Positions 46,624 to 59,101 of a stretch of 64,000 bases of DNA are shown here, in pieces. The translations under genes were made by a program, and so were the position numbers. This DNA is from Endocalyx cinctus (Eukaryota; Ascomycota; Sordariomycetes; Amphisphaeriales; Apiosporaceae), in contig BCKC01000003.1 in assembly GCA_001600455.1 (NCBI GenBank), positions 248,001 to 312,000 on the forward strand. Reading direction: 5' to 3'. Within the stretch, counting starts at the first letter, position 1. Each line of letters opens with the position of its first letter. The notes beneath the pieces are model-generated. The model was not told the origin of the DNA. It did no database searches and saw only the letters and a program-made list of their open reading frames with translations.

Positions 46624-47480
46624 AACATGACCCGTTACCAATCGGTAAATAGAAGAGGGGGGAGGCACGGGGAAGAAAAAGAAATTCAACAGCAACGATA
46701 AGACGAACCGGAAATGATAGCATAGTGGATAATGGGAAATAAGAAAAATGTGGGATATAGACAGAGCACATACACAAATAAATCAATATCAGAGGTACAT
46801 CCTAGAGAAGGGGGGGAATGAGGTGTCGTTACGGGAACGGTTATGGTTTTGGTTTCGTAGGTTTCATTATTGGAGAATCAAACCAGCAATGACTCATGGT
46901 CAAAAGAGAAGTTCTGCCGAGAAGCATAAAGCTAAATTACCTAAGGAAACTCTCGAAATATCGAGCTGCGAGCAAGTATCCTTTTATCCGAAAATAAATT
47001 AGACCTATCATCTTTTCATGAGGCTCGTCATCGTCTCGTGTGGGTTGTTTTTCTTCAGTATCTATTGTATTATTACTTTTTCTTCTTCTCTCGTTTAAGT
47101 ATACAGAGCCAGTTTTCTTTTTATTCCTAGCCTAGTCCGGAGAAGAAAAGATGATGAACTTTTTTTTTTTATAATCCATCACCTAATCAATGTCCATAGA
47201 GTACATCATCGTCATCATCGTGGTAGTACTAACTGGCAAAATTTGCTCTCTATTTACTTCTAATACCTCCTTTCTTTCTTTTTTCTCCCACTGTCCCTTT
47301 GTAGCAGGGTCTCGGGATTCTTCCTAACCCTACTTCCAATATACATTGATGAGTAAGTAGTAGTAGTAGGCATGTCTGACGATCGTTTTGCCTTTCTCCC
47401 AACAGGAGCGGATAACGTTAGTTGGGTAGTGGCAAGGAGTTAGGAAATAGATCAAATAGAAACGCCGAGTGTAATCCTAA
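46624..47480. other. Intergenic between convergent genes
   Basis: 3' flanks of the Sec14-like and RPN9 genes, with T-rich tracts near 47160-47170. No gene is seen. Confidence 0.6.
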
Positions 47481-48687
47481 TCAAGGGGCCCAGATGTCCT
47501 GGCCGGTAGCCTCGATCCAATTGCCAAGCTTATTCACGTTCTCTCCCCACTCGCCGAGTCGCTGGCCCATGCTGGCGATCTGGGACATGTCAAGAATTCG
47601 GGGTTGGACCCAGGTGAAGTTCACGAGCTCGTCCACCTCGTCGATGGTGCCCCGAACGAGGCCCAGGCTAAGCGCTTTCATGACAAGGTGCTCGATCTCC
47701 CCGGGTCGGACCTTGGTATCGGCCGCTATGGCGTTGAAGCTCATGGCGCGCTGGTGCGGGGGTCGGCGGAAGACGCTCTCGGTCAGAGCTGCTAGGTAAA
47801 TCTTGAGGCGGATTTCGTCGGAGTGGTCACTCAACAGGCCGTGGGACTCGATATGGTCCGAAAGAGCATCGTAGGCCGCCAAGTCACCGCGGTTGAAGGC
47901 CAAGAGTAGCTCCCGGAGCCAGGCAGAATCACCGGTCAAAGCATCCAGTATAGGGTGCTGAAGGAGCTCGCCAAAGTTGTAGATCGAGTCGGACACCAGG
48001 GCGGCGATTCCGAGATCGTAAGCGCGTGCCCGCCGCTCGTCGGCCGACAAGGTAGACAGGTCGATGCAAGCAAGGTACAAGAGAGCATTACGGTAGTACG
48101 AGGCAAAATCTGCCTTGCCTTTGTAGTAATCGGCGCTAACTCGATAGAAGGCGGCGTGCACTTTCGTCTCGACCGAGTCGAACGAGTCCAATATTTTTTC
48201 GGCCTTGTCGAGGTCTCGGCGCGACGACTCCAAATCTCGCAAGGTCAGCTCTACGCGAGCCACGGCTACGGTGGCGTATACAAAAGCATCTTGGGAGTTC
48301 TCGTTATCGACCTTCTTGGCTAGGTCGGTAAGGAAGGTAAGGCGTTCTTGGCTATCTATAGAAACATAAAGTGATTAGCCAAGCTAGATAGGCGAATAAA
48401 TAGCAAATATTCAACTTACCTTTGCATTTTGTAGCAGCTTGTAATCCGAGATCAACGAGTTTAAGCTGGTTAATCTTGTCGGCAAACTTAAGTATGAAGA
48501 CTTTGTAGAACTGCAGTCGCTGAGGTTCGCTTAACGGATTCGCAAAGAATTCGATCAGAGAGTCGGTAAGCTGATGCCATAATTTTCTCTCCCAGTAATT
48601 TTCGAACTGGATAATCAGGTATTGAAGCTCGTCAGGAGTTTCATCCCGCTGATCAGCTAGGAAATCTGCGATTGTGTCGACATTCAT
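47481..48687 (-). CDS. rpn9: 26S proteasome regulatory subunit RPN9
   Basis: PCI-domain subunit of the 19S lid. Two exons on the minus strand: 48687-48420 and 48355-47481, with a 64-bp intron (GTAAGT...ATAG), giving 380 residues, the family length. The N-terminal helical repeats (ELQYLIIQFENYWERKLWHQLTDSL) are followed by a TPR-like region and the PCI domain. Landmarks are YYRNALLYLACIDL, LGIAALVSDSIYNFGELLQHP, and the winged-helix segment SFNAIAADTKVRPGEIEHLVMKALSLGLVRG. The C-terminus after WVQPRILD matches Rpn9. Confidence 0.95.
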
Positions 48688-49243
48688 GGTCTCTTCCCTC
48701 TCACACTCTGATCGGACTTCTTGATTCGGTAGGTTTTCTGGGGAAACAGGAAGAACTGATTCCTAGAAAGGTTCCGGTACCTAATTGCCGAAGAGAACCC
48801 TATTTTGGACTATTTAATTTCCGAGTTTTTCGCAAGTAAATTGATATATGTGAAGTTGCATACGTTCAGAAGCTCTCGAGGGTAGATAGTTAGTGATGAT
48901 GATGATGATCTAAGTGTTCAACACGCGGCTGGTGGGCAGCCTGCTACGTACCTAGATACCTTGTATGGGTGTATTATAAATAAATCGGGTGTATGCACTT
49001 ATCACGATAGGTATGAGTGATACAGCTTAAGCCACATAAATTTGATGTGTGGCTGAACCGTACGTATTAAAATGTGGCTCGTTTCCATGGCTCTGTTAAT
49101 TGACGAGATGCTTGCATGTTGGAGCTTCAACCCACTAAAGAGTTCATAACCAATAAGTACTCATCCATTACACACATCCTGCACCGATTGCACTTCGAAA
49201 GGTTTCGTCCTTCTTGCAATCTTCCCGTGAACAAGTCGCAAGA
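48688..49243. other. Divergent promoter region of RPN9 and complex I 40-kDa subunit
   Basis: About 555 bp shared upstream region with a GAT trinucleotide run (48895-48910). A close match to the fungal proteasome-gene control element (GGTGGCAAA) was not found. Confidence 0.5.
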
Positions 49244-50746
49244 ATGGCTTCCTTTCCTACAGCGGTGCGGTCCGGTCGAAAGCTGGCCTTGAATTTCGCT
49301 CAAACACGGCCAATTTCTGACATCGCCATCACCCGTACCGGCAAGCCTATAATCCGCGTTCAAGGTGGAAGGTAAGTTGACGGGAATAAATAGCACATAC
49401 TACTGTGCCGCTTTAATTTCAATTGATCGTGTTCTAACTATCCAACGTTTCCAGGTCTTCTCTCGGAGGTGTGTTATCGCTACGACCGACCATCTTAAAT
49501 ATCCCTCTAACCGTATATCCGTAGGACACACCGCGACGGTATTTGGCGCAACCGGGCAATTGGGAAGATATATCGTCAATCGACTTGGTACGTACGAATA
49601 AAGAAGTTCGGGGGGCAAAATTAGCCATGGATAAATAATATCTGACCAGTCCGATTGGTTGCGTATAGCTCGTCAAGGATGTCAGGTCGTGATTCCGTAC
49701 CGAGAGGAGATGGCCAAGCGTCATCTCAAGGTCACCGGTGATCTAGGACGAGTTCATTTTATCGAATACGATTTACACAACACCGAGTCAATTGAGGCGA
49801 GCGTGAGGCATTCCGACGTTGTCTACAATCTGATCGGAAGAAATTACCCTACGAAAAACTTCAGCCTTGAGGATGTCCACGTAGAAGGAACCGAGCGCAT
49901 CGCCGAAGCGGTTGCTAAATACGATGTAGATCGCTACATTCACGTTTCATCCTACAACGCGGACCCGAACTCGCCGGCCGATTTCTTCGCCACCAAGGGT
50001 AGAGGTGAGCAGGTTGCTCGGGCCATATTCCCCGAAACTACTATCGTACGACCGGCACCGTTGTTTGGTTTCGAAGATAACCTGCTTATTCGATTGGCTG
50101 GCGTCACCAACCTGTTCACATCAAACAATATGCAAGAGAGATACCGCCCTGCTCACGTAAGTAACGTTATTTTTGAGGCGATCGTGTCTTGGGCAATAGA
50201 AGTATCAATGTGCTAACTAATTTACTCAAGTCGATCGATGTCGGTCAAGCTTTGGAACTTATGCTCTACGACGACAGCACGGCCGGTCAGACGTTCGAGC
50301 TCTACGGTCCTAAAGAGTACTCGACGGCGGAGATTGCCGAGATGGTAGACCGTGAAATCTACAAGAAGCGAAGGCATATCAACGTGCCCAAGGCCATCTT
50401 AAAACCGATAGCAGGTCTACTTAACAAAGTGTTATGGTGGCCTATGCTCTCTGCCGAGGACGTAGACAAAGAATTCATCGACCAGAAGATCGACGATACG
50501 GCCAAGACCTTCGCGGACCTCGGAATCAAACCTGGAGATATCAGCAACTTCACGTACCACTACTTAGTAAGTCGGATCAAATTAGAATATCTCCAGTTCT
50601 ATATGGATGGCTAACTTGTTTTCTTTTCTTTTTTCCCCCTTTAATAGCAAGGATACCGCAGCTCAGCTTATTACGATCTCCCTCCGGCAACGGAAAAGGA
50701 GAAGGCTGAGGATAGAAAATATCTACATGTGACAGATGAGCTATAG
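49244..50746 (+). CDS. nuo-40: NADH:ubiquinone oxidoreductase 40-kDa subunit (NDUFA9-like)
   Basis: Accessory subunit of mitochondrial complex I with a short-chain dehydrogenase fold and a bound NADPH. Six exons: 49244-49371, 49455-49468, 49525-49587, 49669-50156, 50231-50566 and 50648-50746, giving 375 residues. Exon 2 is only 14 nt (RSSLGG). It is needed to join GKPIIRVQGGR to GHTATVFGATGQLGRYIVNRL, the Rossmann glycine motif. Further landmarks are EEMAKRHLKVTGDLGRV, NLIGRNYPTKNFSLEDVHVEG, YIHVSSYNADPNSP and KGRGEQVARAIFPETTIVRPAPLFG. The N-terminus is Arg/Ser-rich, as for a mitochondrial presequence. Confidence 0.95.
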
Positions 50747-51214
50747 AAGAGTCTAAACTTCGCAAGGGTTAACGGTTGGGATTGTACATAATATACTCTA
50801 GTAGATCAAACAATTTTTTTTTTTTTCAAACACACAAAGATGGAGAGAGTATGTGTTTTTAAAATAACAGGAAGACAGTTAAAAAAAAAAAAAGAAGAAA
50901 CCTATTTTTACTTTGTTTCGTGACATGATAAAAGGGTTATATCGTAATTATTTGTAGCAAAGGTTATAAGCTGAGGTCTATTTAAATTAGTAGTGAAGTT
51001 GACTTGATTATGTACTATTCACTGATCTACTTTTAGTAGGGGAAAAACTGTACCCAATTTTTGTCAACCGCCAACCAAATGTGTAAAGTTTACCTGTAAT
51101 ACCTAAGTTGAAAGACTCGAGATACTCCCCGGGATAAAAAAAATAAAGGTATTTTATATATACCAATCTGACAATAAATCCAAAAGATTATAGGGTTATG
51201 CCGTATTTAGCAAT
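50747..51214. other. Intergenic, no gene seen
   Basis: 3' flank of the complex I gene and promoter of EFM5, with A and T homopolymers near 50814-50828 and 50880-50893. Confidence 0.6.
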
Positions 51215-52519
51215 ATGACGATCGATAGTGACGATGAGCCGATGTGAGTTAATTTAAATAAATTGAGAGAAAAGAAAAAACACAAAAAAGACATATAACC
51301 CATATCTCTAACCCGTGTTCAAATCTCGTAGAACCTTGTCGGCAGATACCATGGCGGCTCTCCAGGAATTCTATTCCGAACGTGACTCCAACGTACGGAA
51401 GTTTGAGAAGCTAAAAGCTGGTGCCGCCGTCGGTAGTGAGGAGGACGAAACCGAGGCAGGAAAGGAGAATGGCGACGGTAAACAATTACTGTCGATGGAT
51501 ACTTTTACCGAGGATTGGAACGAGTCCCAGTTTTGGGTACGTTGCTCTTTGGGTTTTTCTTTTCTTTTCCTTCCTTTCTTTCTCTCTCTCGCCTTCTCTC
51601 TATCCCCTCTAATCTTCAAATGACAACGGGAAGAAGGAAGGGAGATGATGAAGAGCAGCAGGCTGATCTGGATGGGACACTAGTATTCTGATGAGACGGC
51701 TACACTGATTGCCCAGCAGCTGCTCGACGACGCCGACGCCGATACCGTCATAGCTGTCGTGTCTACTCCGAGCGTGTTTGTGGCTTTAAAGAATCTACTG
51801 GTGAGTCAAAGTCTCTGATTCAACTTTTACTTTAAATCTTTAGGTGGATATATATACGTGTGCCCTTGAACGTGCCGAATATCTCGAACGAGTCTCGGAA
51901 AAGGAACAGTTCTCTTCTGTACAGTATACCAGTAAAAAAAAGAGACTATGCCAAAACCACAAACTTACTAACCCAACTACCTGTACAAAAATGTAGTCCA
52001 AAATGGACAAATCCGCTCCTCTTCCAAAACTCTACCTTCTTGAACACGATAGACGTTTCGAGGTATTCCCCGAGTTCGTGTTCTACGACTACACCTCACC
52101 CATCAAGCTACCGGCTCACCTAAAAGGAGGCGTCGACCGCATGATAGTCGATCCTCCCTTCTTAAACGAAGATTGTCAAACCAAGAGTGAGTTTCCCTTC
52201 TCCCTTCTCTCTCCCTCTTTTTTTTTCAGCATAAAAAGGTGAAATATCATTATATTAACCCAAAGAAACGAAAAAAAAATCAAAAGTGGCAATGACCTTA
52301 CGCTGGCTGTCTCGTAACCCGTCACCATCCCCGGATTCTAACCCTAGCTCTCGCGTCGTCGTCTGCACAGGCGAGCGCATGAAGGAGCTGGTCACGAGAC
52401 TATACCGGCCTTTAGGTGTCCGAACCACCAGCTACGAGCCCTATCACCGGGGACTCAAGAATGAGTTCTACTGCTACGCCAACTTCGAATGCAACTCTTG
52501 GCGGTGGAGGACGGACTGA
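51215..52519 (+). CDS. efm5: Protein-lysine N-methyltransferase EFM5 (eEF1A methyltransferase)
   Basis: SAM-dependent methyltransferase that trimethylates a lysine on elongation factor 1A (EEF1AKMT1/N6AMT2 family). Five exons: 51215-51243, 51332-51536, 51684-51800, 51997-52186 and 52287-52519; phases fit and the product is 257 residues. Order: short acidic start (DDEP), LSADTMAALQEFYSERD, NESQFWYSDETATLIAQQLL, VIAVVSTPSVFVALKNLL, LLEHDRRFEVF, the catalytic DPPF motif in RMIVDPPFLNEDCQTK, and a C-terminus NEFYCYANFEC-SWRWR. Each piece matches the family in position. The first exon (29 nt) supplies the start codon. Confidence 0.94.
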
Positions 52520-53134
52520 CGAGTTGGATATCTTGTCTAGATACGAAGGGGGATATAGAAACCACAAAGGTGGAATGAAGTACTTAGTCCTTGTTCGGTG
52601 GCTCCAATATGTAGATGACGAACGCACTCCCTGTCCACAGGCTATTAGTTGGCGAGATTTCATTTCATCCGTTATCCACCGATCAACCTTCGATGGAAGA
52701 TAAAAGGATAAATAATCAGAGGTATCGTCGCATAGTGCTTAGGAGAGCGAGTTATCTCACCACGGGACTAATTGCACCTTGAATAAAAGTATCAGACATT
52801 TTCTCAAATAACTTCAATACTATGTACCGAATACCACACCAGAGCCTGGGATGATGAGCCTAGTCTGTATGAAATGTTTTGGTATATGAAAACTCCACCA
52901 ACGCCGGGATGATCTATTGTTTCCCACGCTATGCCATGCGGATTACGATGTTGTCATTGTTTCTCTTTCTTTTTCCTGCCCTGTGCTTAGCAGGGATGCA
53001 TCCCTTCGAACTTTTCCGTAAATCCAATAGGGGTGATACAGCCGTCCCTCAATACATTGCTACTACACCAAAAGAAGGGGGAAGTGGTGTTGGTAACGTA
53101 AGGATTATCTGCCAAAGTTGCCCGTATTCTCCCA
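52520..53134. other. Intergenic between convergent EFM5 and UBP8
   Basis: No gene is recognised. A 91-residue open frame at 52879-53154 overlaps the end of UBP8 in antisense and lacks support. Confidence 0.6.
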
Positions 53135-55099
53135 TTACCCCAGTGACCGAATGATATAAAACAAGAGATAAGGCTGGCTACCCAATACATCCGACTTCTT
53201 CGCCAACTCAACTCTATGATCGTTAAAAGAGAACCACTAAGGCCATGTTAATCGCGTGTTTCTAATATTTTTTTTTCAGTCAATAAGATACTTACTTGGT
53301 CACCAACTCGGCAGTATGACACGTAATGACCTGTTCTTGTTAGAAAGAGAATATATCAAATTTAAAGAAACGGGTACCGGCAGCTTACCCGTATCGATCT
53401 CTCCGACGTGCTCAACAACGCTCAGAAGGTCGTAAGTACACGTCCGGCTTAGTTCTTGGCTTTCTTTAGGATCCATGACTCGACCACGTGTTGTATAGGG
53501 TAACATGTTCAGCGTCAAAGGGAAATGAACCTTTGTGTCGATCTTCGACGCAACTCGATCTCGACTTCCCTGCTTAAATTCAAACCTCTGATATGGGTAA
53601 GAGGATGATCAGCAACCGTAACTGCAAACGTTGAGGGAAGGGGGAAAAAAAAACTGATTGTGGATACAAGTCTCACCTTAAGCTGGATAGAAAGTACGTT
53701 GGGGAGTAATTTAATAGTGTGATCTCTCCGGGCTTGCTGCGTTGAATTGCAGTTCCTGCATCGATATTCACACCTGTCGCACTTGATATACTCTTCGTCG
53801 AGACAATCCTGCAACGTCAGGGAAGGACCGGGGCCTTTGTTGGCCTTCTTGTTCCTTTTGCCGGATAAGTTCTCAAGACCTAGACTAAGATCGAGAAATG
53901 ACTCTACGGCATTTGTAACGCCGCCACAAGATTGGCACGTCGTCTGGCTTTGGAGCTTACCATAAAATGTCTGGTGGATGATGCAGTTGCAGCTGTGCTC
54001 GCTTCCTATCTCGGGCTTTTTGCCGTCTCCATTTCTCTCGTGTAGCTCCTCGGCGAGAAATTGGAAGAACTCGTGAGCATCTTGCTCCTTTGTTGTCACT
54101 AAATTCTCAAATGCTTTTTTCTCCGATATCCAGAAGCCAGACAATATGTTGGCTGCCGTATAGCCATTGGTATTCTCCAGCGCGTAGAAGTCCTGGAACA
54201 TATCGTCCATGGCACAGCTGAGACAGTGAGACACCTGGCAATCACTGCTCTGGTGGCCATCGCTAAGATAGAAATTACGGAGTAAAGGATTATGGACAAA
54301 GCTCTGGAGAACGACGTTTTGGTAGCAAGTAGCGCCGGCATTGTATATACCACGTAGGCCGTCGGCACGGCACGACGCTATCGTAGTATTTGCCGATATG
54401 TAGCGCGGATCGTCCTTTACAGTGTCTTTAACGGCATCGGAGAACATTTCCTCGTGTTTTCTCTTACGGCCTAAAACATTAGGTTAGTCTCACTTAATAA
54501 AAGATTCGGTGTCGTAGGAGACAGTACTCGAAAATGATCCCGTGCCCATCTTTCTTATACGAAGATCTTCCAGGGTTGGATCCCAAACAAAATCCTCGCA
54601 AAACTGGCAGAACAGCGACCCGGTCCTCGAATCCACATCTTGCGCACGTCAGTAAAGGCGATCCTACAGTTGCTGTCTTATTCTTTATACAACATACAAA
54701 AACGATGACTCTTCTTATTGCCATGCTTCGCACGGTCTTCTTCGGGTACAATAGTAGAACATTGTAGGCAAAGGTAGTTGGACGTCAACGAAGTCGAGAT
54801 GACACCATCCGGGCTCTTAGACGTTTGGGGTACGATAGGGGTGTTGTCGAAGATGACTCGAAGTAGCATCTTATAATACTGGATAGAGCTATTCGTAACA
54901 TCCGGACTGTTGGATAATAAAAGTTGAACATGTTCTAACGAGTGATTGGTTAATTTACCAGGATCAAAAGATGGAGAATATGAAGCTATATAAAGGTACA
55001 AGAGAGCGACTAACCACAACCGAATAGTGGCATGCCCGGGGTTGGCGATTTTATCTTCACGTTCTTCGGTGAAGCTGGAGTTGTTGGACGAGCAGCCAT
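53135..55099 (-). CDS. ubp8: Ubiquitin-specific protease UBP8 (SAGA deubiquitinase)
   Basis: Removes ubiquitin from histone H2B as part of the SAGA deubiquitinating module. Seven exons on the minus strand: 55099-55015, 54934-54698, 54638-54528, 54470-53677, 53587-53389, 53330-53296 and 53236-53135. All phases fit and the product is 520 residues. The N-terminal zinc-finger UBP domain starts at PLFGCEHVQLLL, with CLQC and YVDSRTGSLFCQFCEDFVWDP. The catalytic domain has Cys193 in NAGATCYQN, KEQDAHEFFQFLAEEL, zinc ligands (CQSC, CDRCEYRCRNC), His477 in GHYVSYCRVGDQ, and an Asp in FNDHRVELA. Introns 1 (80 bp), 3 (57 bp, perfect CTAAC) and 6 were placed by domain continuity. Several alternative joins were tested and failed on phase or length. 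Confidence 0.94.
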
Positions 55100-56296
55100 G
55101 TTGGTATGTTGATCAAGAGCGCCGGGAATGAGCTCTATTGGTAACGACGGAGATTGGGGGACGATAAAATAGCAATGGAAAACTGATGTATATTCGTAAA
55201 CTACCGTCGCTCAATAATTTTAAGAGTTTAAAAATGAAATATAGTAGCTAGCGACTGTATTCGAGGTATGTTCAGGTCTAATAACATAACATGCACATGG
55301 ATCAAATTAAAATAGTCAGTAACCAAGATCAATAATACGATGATGATAATGGTGATGATGATGATGATGCTGATGACGATAATGATGACTGACAGATGAC
55401 TGATGCATTGGGAAATGTTATAAGGCTTACATTGGCTGTATTATATTTATGAGCAGACATTAGAGTTTGATGAGAAGCTTCAATTACAATTTATTAAGGT
55501 GAAAGACCCTCAACTTTCAGCCCTCATTTCAATGTTGAATTATTGTCGAGACGATTATCACGATGCCGATCCAAAAAGATCCATTGTAAAGTAATAGCAT
55601 AATAACAGTGCTGAAATTCCTTATCGATACTCAATCCACCTCCTTATCTCGACACGCTAAACGTATTTCCGTTACGCGCTTTCAGACCCTGACAATACCT
55701 ACTACGTAACTCGAACTCAGGGGTTTAACAACCTTAATCACACACTAATTATGCAGTAGTCTTAAGTACTGAACCCCACTATACTTACCACCTACCTAGG
55801 CAGCTAGGTACCTACGCGTAGACTAAGTAACTACTTGATAAGTAAGTATCTTCAAGCATCTATCGGAATTTACTTACCTCAACTTAGGTATATACCTATA
55901 AGTACCTAGGTAGTATATATAAGTTCTAGTAATAGCCCTATAAACCCACTTGCGAGTTAAGGAGCTAACAGCCTAGGTTATACCAAGATTACGCAGTCTG
56001 TCAGTATACCAGGTACCTACTGCCTAGGTAGGTAATAACTAAGTAGGTACGAATAGAGAGACCCGGAGCCTCGGTATATCAATCATCATCATCATCATTC
56101 GTAGTATCTTAATGTAGCACCATCATATACTTATCGTACCTTTCCCACTTACCAAGTTATAATCTGTCTTATGAATAATGATAAGGAGAATCTCATAATA
56201 TACACGCATTCATCATTGTATTTAAAATGAGATAAAAAAAAATATTGATGACAGCTTCGAAACATAATAAATTCATAATAAATCATTACTTGACGA
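55100..56296. other. Intergenic; ATG/GAT microsatellite and large TACCTAGGTA cluster
   Basis: Divergent region between UBP8 and the MBL-fold gene. Holds a GATGAT-type microsatellite (about 55336-55385), a ~260-bp run of TACCTAGGTA/AAGTACCTA elements (55790-56050) and an ATC repeat (56080-56098). No gene is seen. Confidence 0.65.
55790..56050. repeat. Large cluster of TACCTAGGTA-type palindromes
   Basis: Dense series: CACCTACCTAGGCAGCTAGGTACCTAC, ACTTAGGTATATACC, AGTACCTAGGTAG, CAGGTACCTACTGCCTAGGTAGGTAA and AAGTAGGTAC. Many overlapping self-complementary units could form hairpins. Confidence 0.75.
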
Positions 56297-57199
56297 ATGA
56301 CATATTATTCTAGATTATTAAGAATGGCTGTACAACTTCCCCATTTACCCGAGGTTGAACGTCTGAGTCCTGCTTGCATTCGCATCCTAGGCGGGAATCC
56401 GAGCAAATTCACCTTACAAGGGACGAATACCTACCTCGTAGGCACCGGATCGAACAGGTTGCTGGTTGACACCGGCCACGGTAAACCTTCGTGGATCACC
56501 GCCTTGAAGCGAGTCCTAGCGGAAGAGAAGGCCACCGTCGAGAAAGCTCTCGTTACCCATTGGCACCTCGATCATGTGTCTGGTATACCACAGTTATTAG
56601 AGTACTCGCCTCAGACCACCATTTTCAAGAATAATCCGGATGCAGGTCAACTGGAAATCTCGGACGGACAGGTATTTCAAGTAGAAGGCGCCACTCTGAC
56701 AGCCGCTCATACGCCAGGTCACACCACCGACCACATGGCTTTCGTATTCCGCGAAGAGGACGCGCTATTCACGGGAGACAACGTGCTGGGTCACGGGACC
56801 GCCGTGTTTGAGGACTTGAGCGTATATCTCCAGAGTCTAGCCAAGATGGAAAAAATGGTTGGAGGCAGGGCCTACCCGGGTCACGGTCCTGTGCTACCCG
56901 AGGCCCGAGCGACGATTTCCGAATACATATCACACAGGCAGCAGAGGGAAAATCAGGTATTGCAGACTTTAGCTTCCGCCAAAGACGAAATCCGAGACTC
57001 GTCCGGCGGTGTTGCCGAAAAGGGGGATTCTTGGACACCTATGGAGTTGGTCAAGGTCATCTATCAAAATGTTCCCGAGAATCTTCATCTACCCGCCGCG
57101 GGTGGAGTGATGCAGATTTTAAGCAAGTTACGGGATGAAGACAAGGTGATTCTTGTTGACGGTGAGAGGTGGCGTCTCAGCAAGAGGCCGAGCTTATAA
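56297..57199 (+). CDS. Metallo-beta-lactamase-fold hydrolase (LACTB2-like)
   Basis: Single exon of 300 residues; a second in-frame ATG at 56324 (MAVQLPHLPEVERLS) is the more family-like start and would give 291. The zinc-binding motifs are complete: THWHLDHVSG (HxHxDH), AHTPGHTTDH, FTGDNVLG and YPGHGP. A C-terminal winged-helix-like segment (MELVKVIYQNVPENLHLPAAGGVMQILSKL) matches LACTB2-type proteins. In fungi this group includes endoribonuclease-like LACTB2 relatives and the thioesterases that release products from non-reducing polyketide synthases. No polyketide synthase lies in the window, so I keep the call general. Confidence 0.9.
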   Translation: MTYYSRLLRMAVQLPHLPEVERLSPACIRILGGNPSKFTLQGTNTYLVGTGSNRLLVDTGHGKPSWITALKRVLAEEKATVEKALVTHWHLDHVSGIPQLLEYSPQTTIFKNNPDAGQLEISDGQVFQVEGATLTAAHTPGHTTDHMAFVFREEDALFTGDNVLGHGTAVFEDLSVYLQSLAKMEKMVGGRAYPGHGPVLPEARATISEYISHRQQRENQVLQTLASAKDEIRDSSGGVAEKGDSWTPMELVKVIYQNVPENLHLPAAGGVMQILSKLRDEDKVILVDGERWRLSKRPSL

Positions 57200-59069
57200 G
57201 AAGCACCGTTCTGGCTCAGGAAACCAACGTACAATTGGCACGGATTTTTTTTTTTTTTTTTTTTTTTTTTAATGACATAGCTCGGATTTCTAGGCATCTA
57301 TAGATGGATAAACGAGGAAGGTCTTGATACCTTGTCCACTTTTATATCTCCTATTAGCATAGTAGAGGAATGAAAGCACATGTCCTATAGCGTGAACTTG
57401 AACACTAGTATACAGTGAAAGATCATTCTCGATGGCCAATCTAAAAAACATAACATTGTCTGGATTGGATGTGAAGATTTAACCGGGTCAGTCGATATGC
57501 GTTAGTATCTAGGCATATGCAGATGCCCTGCGCTCTGAAGATCCCAGGTTGTACGATCTTGACGAGCTATACCCTGTCACAGCCGAGGGGCAAAGACGAC
57601 GAGGAATTCAGACCATACAAATGTTATTGGGCGGGATCTGCCCTGATGTTTAAGAGATCGTTGTACCTCCCAGTGATTGACCAACATCATTTATGGTACA
57701 GTCGGGGACAGGAGTGAAATCCCGTCACCACTTTTTTTTCAGCATGCCTTTTCAATAACCAAACTGACTTCCCAAATGTTTTGGAAAAAAACATTTGAAA
57801 TAAATCTCATGGCCACGTCGAAAGTTGCAATAATGCATTTTACCTTAAGCTAGAGAAGATATCGATAATAGCTCCAACATTTTGGCCGTCAAGAACCGGT
57901 TACCGGCTCTGCAATCTCGTTCATCGATGGATTTAGATGAGCACGATGAGCATAAGCAAGATCAGATGAGCCATGATCTTCCAAGTACAGCTCGGGAGAG
58001 CGGATGAAATGACTGCCCGAATTCTGTACTGGATTTGGGAAAGTATTAACCTATGCTTACACCGTCAACTTGTAACGCGGAATAATAGTTCATGACCCTG
58101 TGAGTATCTAAGGCAGATTGTCAACAAGGATAGCAAAGAAAAAGAGTCTTTGGTCAAGGTCGGTCAGCTGACAATGACATCTAGTCCTAGTCGTTGGGAC
58201 CTGTGAGTGATTTTAACTGAACAGTGTCGCTTGGAAAGTATTGCGTGGCTTCACTTAGAGAGTATATACAATACCATAAGCGAGTTCCCGATGAGCCTGA
58301 GGAGGATCTCATCTAAGAAAAGCACGGGTTCATAACACATCCGTGGACGCTTGATAGCTATAACATTCGAGATGGGCAGGATTCCTCCCCGAGACGTTGG
58401 TATCTGGCAAGTCCGCAGGACCGAAGATGGCCGCGAAATCACGATTCAAGCCAATGAAACCCCGACCTTCAGCTATGGAGTTCGCACCACGAGCTTAGCG
58501 GTCGCTCTGAGCTAGGCATCCGTATTTTTCAGTGGTCGGAGGCTGAGCACGCAGGGCCGTCGCTGACGCAGCACCACGATAAGGGTTGGCGACTCCTTCT
58601 CTACTACGGCCTAGACCTCGCGTATTCGGGTTCGCTACTCGTCAGACGTTGAGTTATGCATACTTCGTGTGGAATATGACCCAATTAAACCCCTGTCCGC
58701 TAAGAATTATCGTCACCGATGAGGAGGACAACCGAGCAATACGTTCTTCAAGGGAGTTCTGTCAATTATTCTAGCCTAGCGAATGTCAAAAGCAGAACTG
58801 GGGATACGTATAGGGAATAATAGCATTGTACATAGTATAGACCGAGCGGAGCTTGAGTAAAAGCGGCGAGTACGCTACGCCCGATATATTTAAAGATTAG
58901 ATCAAGGTTGATGTTCATACTATGTACGTACATATAACTTCTTTATACTAGTATATATGTATATGTAGATTAAAAAAGGTGACAACGCTTTATCTATCCT
59001 TGCATCGTGCCATGCGAGCAACTACCGATCAATTAGCCACACTAAAAATATATATATGCTTTTTTTTTC

Positions 59070-59101
<32 letters not shown>

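Noticed and set aside
54986..55014. 29-bp intron in UBP8 (GTTAGT...ATATAG)
   Set aside because: Too short to splice. The 80-bp alternative ending at 54935 is in phase and restores the GCEHVQ zinc-finger start.
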